From Coccinella septempunctata (taxonomy: Eukaryota; Arthropoda; Insecta; Coleoptera; Coccinellidae): a DNA stretch of 64,000 nucleotides. Both the position numbers and the translations under genes were made by a program. Where the stretch lies: the NCBI RefSeq assembly GCF_907165205.1, contig NC_058194.1, positions 21,328,856 to 21,392,855 of the forward strand. The letters are read 5' to 3'. Under the pieces are notes generated by a model. The model had not been told where the DNA came from, ran no database searches, and saw only the letters and a list, made by a program, of their open reading frames with translations. Of the stretch, positions 38,392 to 48,989 are shown in pieces. The stretch's first letter is position 1; each line of letters begins with the position of its first letter.

Positions 38392-41300
38392 TCAACTCTC
38401 GATCAAATCTCTCCAGACCCAAATATCTTCCGTGGATAAACATTGAATTATATTTATAACGCAAAGATACGGCAACCTATTACAAAAAGATTCAACCAAA
38501 TACTGGGTTCCAAACTCAACAGCCTTCCTTCTTTCCAGAACTGCATCGAATTTCTGTCTGATGTACCTTCCGTAAAATGGAAAAACTGAGGGCTCTAGAT
38601 CCCGGACGTGTCGGACTATTTTCTGGTTTTTCGTGTACTCCTCCAATGTGGATCTATCAGCAAAATAGATGTCTAAATAACTGACAGGGTTTTTCTCGGC
38701 GGAAAGTATGTGAAGCTCTGTCAAAAGTTTGGCATGTAGAAATATGAGGTGTACGCTGAGTTCAATCTGTTCTATGAGTTCCTTATGAACGTTTCCGTTT
38801 GTGAATTTGTTCAGAGCAATATTTTTCATGATTTCGACGACATGAGGATACTGCCGGTATCGTAGGGCTATGTCCAGTGGGGTTTGAGCCATGGAGTTGA
38901 GCATGTTAACATCAGCACCGTTCTCGAAGAGGCAAACTATAAATGTCTCAGTACCAAAACGAGCTGCCTGATGTAGAGCTGTACATTCCTTTGAATCTCT
39001 CTCATTGACATCGAATCCCCTGCTTATCAGTATTTTAGCATATTTTGCAGCATTGTCGCCGAAAATACTCTCTGTGGCTAGCTCGTGTAGGGGTTTGAAT
39101 TCCTTCGCGGAATCTTCTATTCTGCAACCAGCATTTAGCAGCTTCATCAGCACATTATCTTTATTGCAGGGATGTTTTATGATATAAAACAAAGGGGTAT
39201 GCCCCTTCTTATCTTGAACATTCACGTCGCAATTGTTCCTTAGCAGTACATCGATACAACCTTTATCGATTCTTCCGCAAGCATAATGAAGGGGTGTTGA
39301 GCCTTCATTGCATTGAGCGTTGACGTCAGCACCGAATTTTATGAGGTATTCTGCAATTTTTGGGGATCCTTGTGCAACAGCTAAGTGTAAGGGAGTTTTT
39401 CCCTCAATGTCTCGTTTATCTGGACTGGCCTTCATTTTTAGAATTTGTTTCACCAACCTTGTTTCTTGCCGAAAGACTAAGGTATGCAAAGCTGTTTCCA
39501 ACCTCCTGTTCAAGACAGCATCAGTCTGTTTGTGATATGGTAAATAAGCTGTTATGGTTCTTCTATCTGAAATAAACAAATAATGTCCGGAGTTAATTTC
39601 AATAGATGTTGAATCACTCCACAGATACAGTGATATATGTCGACTGATAGGTATAAGATGTGTGCATCATTTCAAAAATTCTGGTATTTCCTTCAGGAAC
39701 TAAATATATGCTAAATAAGAATCATTTAGTTTGTTTGTTCCCAACCTAGTGCATAGAGGAGGGAACAATTCATTCAAATTGCGGATATTTCTAAAAACCA
39801 GCGACGACGTGACGACGATGTGTATCTTTTCTTGAGTTTTTAGTTTGGGAGTATTACGGAAATATTAAAACTTACCACCGAAATAAAAGAGAACATCAGC
39901 CAATACGCCCCTGTCTTTTTTGTACTGGAACATTCCATCACCTCCACATTTCATAATAGTTTCAAAAACTTCATAATTGATGTCTTTTGGCAGTTTTTTT
40001 AACGCCACTCCAAGAGGGGTTTCCCCCAATTCGTTCTGAACATTAGGGCCAATTTCCAAAAGAAGACTTTCCAGAAGCGGAATATTGCATTTGTCTCTAC
40101 CTCTTAGACTGCATTGTTTGAACAGTAACTTTTTCTTTTCTGAGGGGGGTGATGATATATGTAATGATTCTATACATTTTTGGTCTATTTCTCCATCTAA
40201 AAAATATTAATAAACAACATTATAGTATCTAAAACCAGTTTTAAGCTTAAGCCGCCGAGTTCTTATTCATTTCTCTAGTAAAAATACAAATGACTTGCAA
40301 AACTGAAAGACAAATTTGAATAAGAAAATACAATCAATAATATTCATTATGGAAAATATGAAATTAAGAAGACCAAGTTGGAATTTGGAATGAAACTATA
40401 TTGTAATAATTTTTAATTTAATATTGGAATTTTTATGAATTCGATCAAGCATTAAGTACAATAATTCCAACCGAAATTGATCAGAAATCAGAAATTTTTG
40501 AAGTGATGATGAACTTTAAATTAAAAATATGCATTAGCATTTCTTCAGATTATAAATACAAACTATAGTTTGAGATTGTAAATCATTTTTGTCAACATGC
40601 AATTAGTATTTCATTCTTGAATTTATTATAAATACCTACCTGTCGTTTCTCCATTATCTCCACTAGATCCAGGTTCACTATTATCTGTGAAATAAGATTA
40701 AATTTTACGAATTTTATTTATTTGCTCAATTATTTTTCAACAAAGTAGGTATTCTTATTTTTATTTTTTCAGTATTCTATACTTAGTTCTAAATTTTAAC
40801 GGTCGATATAGGAGGGTACCTACATTTCAAATAGGTATGCACCCAGAACCCAGAACTGAAAGATTCTTAGAGAAGATTTGTGTCTAAATTGCAAAGTAGG
40901 TAGGTACCAGAATAATAAAAGCTATGGTGAGTGTTTGGTACCTACTTGAATGAATAGTTGAAAATTATTAAAGCTTCGTTTAACTACAAAAACTTGGTGA
41001 AATATTTGAACGTTGGCTTATTTCCGCAAACTAACGATTCATCAGACGATTTATTACAAAAGAAGATCGCCAGTTAACAGTTATAGTATTATGATTTTTG
41101 TAATATTTCCCATATAGATCATGTAAATTTGCATGATTCTGATATTTGTGTTAATTTCAGTATAAACAGTCTGGGTATATTTTCACTAAAAATCTTGAAT
41201 AATTATATTTGCCTTCGATCGTTCAAATTAAATAAATACCCAAAAATGGTTCAAACTGAAAGGAAAAATTTTGGTACTCCATATAGATCGATTAGAGTAG

Positions 41301-42270
41301 GTAGCTAATGGTCAAACCGAATATCTTTCTGCATACCTATATATATAAAATCCTTCTGGGATAAACGAAGTATCTATACAGAAACAACTTCAATAATTTG
41401 CTGATGAAATGTTATACTCAAACTAAAAGCGAATACAAAAACAACATAATCGACAAGAATTTTCGAAGAACGCATTTCAATAGAAGCTATTACAAAAGTT
41501 ATGTGAGAGACAACAAAATTACATATATACCTAGATATCCTGTTCTACATGATTATTATGAAAGAAAGGGGATAATAAAATAATTTAAAATTTCATATTG
41601 AGAGAATATTTCTAACATCAACTCAAAATTAATATAAAAGTACTGCACGACCAGTGCATGAATTAGCACTCTGCATAAATAGTTAATCAATGAGTAGATA
41701 AATACTCAATAATATAATATAATATTCAAAAATCTTTTTTTAATTAGCTATTTCCACTGTCTTTTGATGTCTAAATACTAGCAATGAACATTAAAAGAAT
41801 CAGGTGATAAATTCTTTGATTCTTATCAAAACATTATCTTGTCTAAATGGGGATGAAAATGAATCATCCATCAGACAATATTGGATAGACATGAGCTTGT
41901 TTTTTTTTAGAAACAAAAATAAACAGCTCCCAAATACAACTTTATAGTAGTTCATGGGAATATGAAAATATTTCGGAAGTGCAGTTATGATATACATACT
42001 TCATTATTTCGATTAAAAGCATTATTATAAATATATAGCAATACTTTCAATAAACTCATAAAAAGAGAAAAAATTCTGCAAACAATCTACATATAAGAAA
42101 ACATAGGTAAGATACCTACATCTCTCCAATGTGAGAACTGTACTTGAAAGGCAATAAAAAGGATTTATTTATGGTGTACAACAAATGAAAACTTCGGGAA
42201 TGACTCATATATTACCTTGCGGCTCTCGTGGATCAACCACATGATTCGACTTTCGAAAACCAGATACCAT
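38392..42270 (-). CDS. Ankyrin-repeat protein with an F-box/PRANC-like C-terminus (4 coding exons)
   Basis: Coding exons on the - strand: 42270-42216, 40684-40640, 40196-39876, 39566-38392; all junctions are phase 1 and the model closes at 531 residues. The first 140 residues are a polar leader and a weak ankyrin-like stretch (GETPLGVALKK). From about residue 164 to 400 come six or so ankyrin repeats, with clear cores GKTPLHLAVAQG, GSTPLHYACGR, GHTPLFYII, CTALHQAARFG and AQTPLDIALR and the turn motif GADVNAQ. After a helical region, the protein ends with LPYLCVINIIQCLSTEDIWV, which resembles the short F-box-like PRANC tail found on some ankyrin proteins, where it recruits ubiquitin ligase. 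That function is an inference. Ankyrin repeats bind other proteins; no target can be named. A reversed AATAAA lies near 38046. A further 5' UTR exon is possible. Confidence 0.85.
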
Positions 42271-44659
42271 TCTGAAACTTTTTCCAACACCAAACAAATC
42301 ACAAATTCATTCTATCGAACTCTTGGATCCTGTATCGATCTAGCACAGGTAACGGTTTCCGTTGATACTGACCTCAGATTTCAGGAACACCTTCAGTAAG
42401 GGTGGTTTGCAAAATCTCTACGTGGTAATGCTTAATCCATAGGCGTAGTCAGCATTTCGTGCCAGGAGGGTAGCGAGAGAGAAACCTATAAGCGCTGGCA
42501 CTGAACTATGTAGGTAGAAAATTTTTCCCCACTTAAGATTTTTAAATTTTTTTAGGAATGGGTTGAGAACTTATGGTTCCCAACTCATATAACCATTATA
42601 AAATTATTCGTTTCGAAAAACCATAGCGATTAAGGAATCGATGAGTTCAATTCAATTAAACCATAATTCCATATATTTTTTATTTTCAACTATTTGAAGG
42701 TCAATCTACAAATTCACGTTTCCAGATAAAAATCAATTAAAAATCATCGGCAAAAATCGATCAAGATAAGGGAGAAACAAAATCAAGTCTTCGTAGCAAC
42801 TCGTAATATATAACGTTATATACGAGATAAATTATTAATTTTTTATTACGTCATTTCCATTTCCTTTTTACGAATCAAGTGATTCAAAATCAATGTATCG
42901 TAAAATCAGTCCAATCGTAAAATTATAATAATGAGAAAAAAAGTTGAATTCAAAAAAATAGCTAGTGTTATTGCTCTGATTAATAGAAGAAAAAGTAGTA
43001 AGTAGTTTCAGAGTCACAGTGTTTCACTGATAACTGACTTGACTGAACTTTTTAGGAAGAAATAGGTAGGTAAGTACACCTTCGAATTATAAACATTTTG
43101 AGTATTTAATAATTTTAATATCAATGATATGATATACTTACCTACAACCTATTTATACTTAATGACAATACTCAAAATTTTAACATCTCAATCCTAGTAG
43201 GTAGGGCAGTCATAAATGGTGCTTTTAAAAGTGTTCACAGAGACAAGAGACTTTCCCTTTCTCTATGAGTGTTCAACTTATGCCACATGCAGCCTCCATA
43301 ACCACGTGGTATCTTGGCCGCTCGTGCCGCCATATTGCAAAAATGGCGAATTTAAACATTTCTCTGAAATCTCCGACACATCTTACTATCGTAGATTATA
43401 GAGTCTATCTTTGCTGAAGTAGGTACGATAAAACTATTCATAAAAACATAATTAAACTTTAAACTAGGGAATATATTCCAAAATTGAACTTACTAGCAAA
43501 ACAATTTGCAAAGGAGGCCCAGAATGAAACATTGAAACATTCACAAATAGCTTATTCCCGTTCGGAATTTGTTGCCTGCTGTATATGTTTACGGTGTAAA
43601 AGTGACAAAAAAAGATATCTTAAATGGTAACGCTGATTTCAATAGGAACTTCTGGATATCGTGAATCCACCCTTGGATGCTTCAGACTGGTTGAACACGT
43701 GCATTTTACAGTGCAAGTGGCAAATTCATACAATGTTAGTCAAAGTATGAAATCAAGTTTCCTCTCATGTTACTTTGCCACTGTAACTGTTCGTCAACTG
43801 AGCCATCGAGTATATGTATGGCCGGCTTACAGGGTGATTTTTTTAAATGTTTCATTAGATGTATTCGAGGAAGGAATTGTAATACAGATTCAAGATGTCG
43901 GTTTTTCGTTTTAGAGTACATGAACTTCAATTGTAAAATATTTTCAAGCGGAATCTACTTCCGGTTTTACCGGAAACGAATGTAATTTCGTTATTTCAAA
44001 TGTTACACCCTGTATATTTATACATATTCCAATTTTTCGTTCAATTTTACACTGATTTGATATATTATATGCGCAACCACTCAAGCGATTTTTGAATTAT
44101 AGCCTGAATATCAAATTTAAAAAAAAAAAGATTGTCACAAATTAGAGTCCATATCTTCAAAATCCCTCATTCTAAGAATTTCTTTTTGCGGAAGGGGAAC
44201 AAGGGAAAGTAAGTTGATACTGTTTCTTGTATAACTTATGAGGAAATATTATACAAGGTGTCTGAAACAGGGCTCCAAAGTGAGCCTCGATAAAACTATG
44301 ATATCTGATTTTTTTCAAATAGCAACCCTATAATTTTGTAATTCCAATCGATTGCCCAAACATTTCATGCCCTTAAAATCAGTAGTTTCGCCGTTATTGA
44401 ATAAAATTCGAATTTCAGGAATAAGTCAAGGTCTCTGGATGTACCTCTAATTTTTCTCTGGTAAGGCTAGGTTGTATTACAGGTTCGTGGTTTGATTAAA
44501 TTTTCCACCATTGATTTCATGTCAAAAACATTAAATAATGAAAAAAATTGTGTTGAAGTGACAAGAGAAAAGTTTAATATAAATACTTTATTACACAAAA
44601 CCAACAATTCATAAATACTGTATCAATTTTGTTGCAAAAACTAAACAATAAAAAAATAT
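42271..44659. other. Intergenic region between the ankyrin and HMG-box genes
   Basis: The region contains the promoter of the ankyrin gene near its left end and the 3' UTR of the HMG-box gene at its right end (reversed AATAAA at 44587-44592). A small ACAGGGTG-ended repeat lies at 43828-44014. I see no supported gene; the open frames at 43.2-43.9 kb overlap the repeat and have no family signature. Confidence 0.6.
43828..44014. mobile_element. Short element with ACAGGGTG ... CACCCTGT ends
   Basis: The stretch is bounded by TTACAGGGTGA at the left and TTACACCCTGTATA at the right. Inverted similarity beyond the ends is weak. The ends match those of other elements in the window (25351, 14575), so I read it as a decayed, non-autonomous member of the same group. 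Confidence 0.45.
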
Positions 44660-46715
44660 TCAATTCTCTTCACTGCATTCCTCATTCACAGCAATATTCA
44701 CGTCATTGACAAGAAATAAACTTGGCACTTTCCATAATTGAAAAATTTGGTTCTTCATGTCTTTTTCCTTATTCTCCAAAACCTGAAGATCTTTTCTTAG
44801 TTTCGACTCGCGTTCTGTGAGGGAAACTAACTGCTGCCAAATTGCCTCTTGGGACAGCCTAGATTCTTCCAGACGGCACTTGAGAGACTTTATCTCCTTC
44901 TCCCTCTCTGAAAACAAAAAATTCATTAATAGTTCATAAATCAAGAAGGAATAGTTTTCATCACATTGAGGCTAATCCAAAATTTGAGAGAAAAGGTAGA
45001 TCTATTTTGTTTGAAGTTCATTCAAAATTATAGCCCCTTTCAATGCTGCTAAGTTGAACCATCAGAGTATTCAAACACTTCAAGTAAACATTTAAAAAAT
45101 AATATGAGAGTATTGGATCAAGAAACTTCGAAACATTCAACTAAAAATGTGAATGGATGAGGGAAACTGTTAAAAAATGAAAAAATACCAAACTTACTGG
45201 ATACAATCAATAGAAGCTGGCTTATGGAATCATTGACAGAGCCACTTTCGTGATCACGATTTATACTTTTCTCATCAGACTTTTCTGAACTTTGGGAGTT
45301 ACAACTAATTATATTCCCCAATTCCTTTTTCATATCTCCAGCAACAGATTGAGTATGCTGCCTTCCTTGAAGGTGCTCTCTTTTATTGTGGAGGTTATGA
45401 AACCACTGATCACATGTTCTACAATAAAGTTCCTCATTGTCTTCCTCCTGAAAAAGTATATTAGCATATTGATCTTGAATTAATAAAATAGTGGGGTTGA
45501 ATTCAGACATTCATGACTTAGAGCCTGACAAATTGCCAAATTGGTTACAAGAGAGCTGGCAAAGCATGTATGTGTAAAAGTTTGCCTGCCCTACAGTAAC
45601 CAACGATTTTGAGAATCCATTTGTATAAGAACTGTACACAACTTACATCTACTTCATCAGTTGCATCCATATCACTTTCTGAAAGAATATTGTTCTGCAA
45701 TCTATTTCTCCTTTTTTTATTCAAATAAGCCCTGTATGCATCTGATTGTCTATATTTATGTAATTCTTCACGATATCTCTTTTTATCCTCCTCAGCTTTA
45801 GCAAGATATGGTTTTTTTTCCTCAAGAGTTAAACTGGACCATTTATTTCCTATTATTTTTGTTATTTCATGAAAAGCCAAGGCGCTTTCTTTGTATAATT
45901 TTCTTTGTTCATTAAGATATAAGTTATAACCTGTAGCGGGAGCTTTGGGAGGTAAATTCAAAAGCTCAGGCTTCCTCTTCCTCCCTTTAGGCCAACCACC
46001 CCTCCTTTTTGGAGGAGACCCAGCTTTATTTTCATTATTGACAGGACCTACATTTTTGTTTTTATTGAACGGAACAATTAGAGATGGACTAGGAAAATTA
46101 GCTACACTTGTATCTGAATCTGATACATTAGAATTAGCGCTGATGTCAGATGACGAGTGTGCTGGAGCTAAATTCACTTCAAGTTTAGAAATTTTGGCAT
46201 CCTTGGTAACTGGTTTATGAGATAGAATACTGGGAACTACAGTTACAGTCTTATAATTGTTGTCAGTATCATCATCAGGTCTATAAATATTCTGTTTTAA
46301 TGGTAATTTTGTATCGTTTGTAACTGAAGTGAGTGTAAAAACTGGTTGGGTGTTAGGTGTGGAGCAACTACTGATATCACTACATTCACTAGAAAACCCA
46401 TCACTGTCGAAATTAAAGTTGAAAGTCCGTAAATGAATTCGTTCTCGATGATTAGTTGTTGTCAGCTTACTATCTTCTTGTAATATCAACTGAGAAGCAA
46501 CATCATGTAGTTCTTCAACAGATAAATTTAAATCTGTTAGTAATGCTTCGTTCAAGGGAACACAAAGCAACCTGAAAAATGATCACAATCAATATTATAA
46601 GAATAATAAGTGCGATATAAGAAACGAACCCAGAGTCTGTTTCCACTAAAATTCCATTTTGAAGAAGATTATTCGCTTCATCCTGTGTTTCAATGCTTTC
46701 CTCTGGTTGTGCCAT
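44660..46715 (-). CDS. HMG-box protein with a matrin/U1-type zinc finger and coiled coil (HMG20-like)
   Basis: Exons on the - strand: 46715-46630, 46571-45647, 45447-45198, 44907-44660; 502 residues. After an acidic, Ser/Thr-rich N-terminus comes a basic AT-hook-like patch (RRGGWPKGRKRKP, about 217-230), then one HMG box at about 236-304 (APATGYNLYLNEQRKLY, GNKWSSLTLEEKKPYL). The patch plus box most resembles HMG20A/HMG20B, subunits linked to the LSD1-CoREST chromatin complex. Next is a C-x2-C-x12-H-x5-H finger (Cys346, Cys349, His362, His368; QGRQHTQS) of the matrin/U1 type, which I do not know from vertebrate HMG20, then a coiled coil (EREKEIKSLKCRLEESR). The expected role is a nuclear DNA-binding chromatin factor. 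The exon 1 donor (GG|GTTCGT) is weak but keeps the frame. The start lies head-to-head with ferredoxin reductase. Confidence 0.88.
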
Positions 46716-46933
46716 TTCAAAATTTGATCACTACTTATTATTTCGTTTTTGATATGCCTACATACTTCGCGAAACGTAAAAATGGAATATGTATACGTTA
46801 TTTCATTTTATTTACCATTTTAATTTTTTCCATGTCGTCCAGTAACTTCCTATGCACGATACCAACAGAAAGAATAGTAACTTTGAAAATAAATTTTTCG
46901 GCGTAAAAATTTAATTCCACGAAGAGAAGAGAT
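46716..46933. promoter_or_regulatory. Probable bidirectional promoter, HMG-box gene / ferredoxin reductase
   Basis: About 220 bp separates the two divergent start codons (439 bp if the downstream ferredoxin reductase ATG is used). No TATA box is evident for either gene. Sharing one promoter is inferred from the short spacing alone. Confidence 0.45.
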
Positions 46934-48781
46934 ATGAATAAAATTAATAGAGTAAATCATCAATTGCGATATGAAAGAAATATTACGCTTCGACATGAGT
47001 CCTCATTTCTCATTTTGATAACGAGTAGGTAGTTCGTGGATGTATTTTTAGTTCAGATTGACGAATCAAGAAAGAAGGTTAATTATTCATAAAAAAGGGA
47101 ATATTTAATTCATGATTTCTAATTTCCTCCTAGTTTACATTATAATTGTAGGACATGAATTCTCTTCCTAGGATATCAGTAGTCGGAGCAGGGCCTGCTG
47201 GATTTTATGCTGCCCAATTCTTATTGAAAAAACTAAAAAGATGCGAGATTGATATTTATGAAAGGCTACCAGTCCCCTTTGGTCTAGTAAGGTGAATCAA
47301 ATGTAAATGACTTAGCCACGTAATTGGTTTCATTTTTTTGTTAATACTAATATTAATGCAGATTTGGAGTAGCTCCAGATCATCCCGAGGTGAAAAATGT
47401 GGAAAATACATTTACCAAGGTTGCAGAACATCAAAATGTGCGATTTTTGGGAAATGTTTGTCTCGGAAGAGATATTACTGTTGAGGAATTGAAAAAAGCT
47501 TACCATATTGTGATTTTGGTATGAAATTCCTTAGTATGGAAACAAGATTATTCTCATTAAAGATTTCATCTTTTAGGCATATGGTGCAGAAAAGAGTCGA
47601 AATCTTGGGATACCAGGAGAAAATCTCAATAATGTAATATCTGCTCGTCGAGTTGTAGGCTGGTACAACGGTGTTCCTTGGGATAAGGATTTATCTATTG
47701 ATTTGAGTATGAGAGAGGTAGCAATAGTTGGCCAAGGAAATGTTGCAATTGATGTTGCAAGAATATTATTGACACCAATAGATGATCTTAAGGTATGTAA
47801 TTGAGAGTTATGCCCTAATGTTTTTGCTGTTTTATCGTAATTATTGCATCATATGTTAATTATCAGCTTTGACTACAAAATGCTTAATCTTCCTCACAAA
47901 CTTCGTTTTTGAAATTGATAAGCTTTTAATTCCAGAAAACTGATATCACACAACATGCATTGGAAGCTTTGAGTAGGTCGAAAGTTAGAACGGTCTATTT
48001 GATTGGTAGAAGAGGTCCTCTACAAGCTGCATTTACAATAAAGGAGTTAAGGGAAATGATAAAATTGAAAAATTGCAAAACAGAATGGATAGCGGATGAT
48101 TTCAAGGATGTATCAAATGTAATAAATAGTCTTCCTAGGCCAAAAAAAAGGATAAGCGAGTTGATGTTGAGATCAGCTACTGAGAATTTGCCTGGAGTAT
48201 GTGAAAAAAAATTCAAACCATTGTTTTTCCGCACACCTTTAGAGTTCATTGGCAAAAATCAAACAGTAAATAAGGTAAAATTAGGTATCAATATTTTGCA
48301 AGGTGAAAATGAGGATATAATGAATCAGAAAGCTGTTTTAACAGATTTACATGAAACTATTGATTGTGGTTTGGCTATAATTAGTATTGGATATAAATCA
48401 ACTCCGATTGAAGAAAGTATAGAGTTTGATCAAAATTTAGGTGTTCTTAAAAATCATTATGGTAAAATTAGAAATGGGCTATATGCAACTGGTTGGGTGG
48501 CAACTGGTCCCAGTGGGGTTATACTCAACACCATGAATAATAGTTTTGGTGTTGCCGAACTTATTTTGAAAGACATTGAGAAAAATCCTTCTTTGATACA
48601 AGAAAGTAAACCAGGTTATGATTATGCACATTCTATATTAAGCCAACGATCAATTCAGGTGGTTTCTTGGAGGGATTGGTTGAAAATAAATGAATTTGAA
48701 GTTAATGCGGGGACAAAGTTAGGTAAACCAAGGGAAAAGATTTTAGACATGGAGAAAATGTTAGACATAGCTTCATCATGA
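46934..48781 (+). CDS. FDXR: NADPH:adrenodoxin (ferredoxin) oxidoreductase, mitochondrial
   Basis: This flavoenzyme passes electrons from NADPH to ferredoxin for Fe-S cluster and steroid (ecdysteroid) synthesis in mitochondria. Secure exons: 47172-47291, 47362-47518, 47577-47792, 47936-48781. Motifs in order: FAD-binding VVGAGPAGFYAA, YERLPVPFGLVRFGVAPDHP, NADP-binding VGQGNVAIDVAR, the IGRRGP and QAAFTIKELREM blocks, SIGYKS, GWVATGPSGVI and a C-terminal TKLGKPREK-like end. The start is uncertain. ATG at 47155 leaves only six residues before the FAD fold, hence no presequence. A strong acceptor (TTCTCTTCCTAG) ends at 47171, and an exon at 46934-47028 joins it in frame and adds a basic, presequence-like leader, giving 477 residues. 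I prefer that model; the alternative has 451. AATAAA lies at 48895. In Drosophila the orthologue is dare. Confidence 0.9.
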
Positions 48782-48894
48782 AATGATTTCCTACATGTTA
48801 CATTATTATACACAGCCTACTTGTTATGGCCCAGATTTATACTCGGGCTAGGGATTTCATTCACTTTTTGTATGAAATAGTGAGGTTATTTTTC

Positions 48895-48909
48895 AATAAA
48901 TTCTTTATT
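48895..48909. promoter_or_regulatory. Back-to-back poly(A) signals of two convergent genes
   Basis: AATAAA at 48895-48900 serves ferredoxin reductase (+), and TTTATT at 48904-48909 is AATAAA for the anoctamin (-). Cleavage 10-30 bp beyond each signal would make the two 3' ends overlap by a few tens of bases. Confidence 0.65.
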
Positions 48910-48989
48910 TGTTCATGCTGCTGCTTCATTGTATTGTTATTTCTGAAATAACTAGATGGAAGAAAAGGGGAATCTTAAGATATGTTGTA

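Noticed and set aside
45945..46220. 91-codon frame on + opposite the HMG-box gene
   Set aside because: It is the antisense shadow of the Ser/Thr-rich and basic region of the HMG-box protein.
47995..48255. 86-codon frame on - within ferredoxin reductase
   Set aside because: It is the antisense of the last exon, whose + frame carries clear family motifs.
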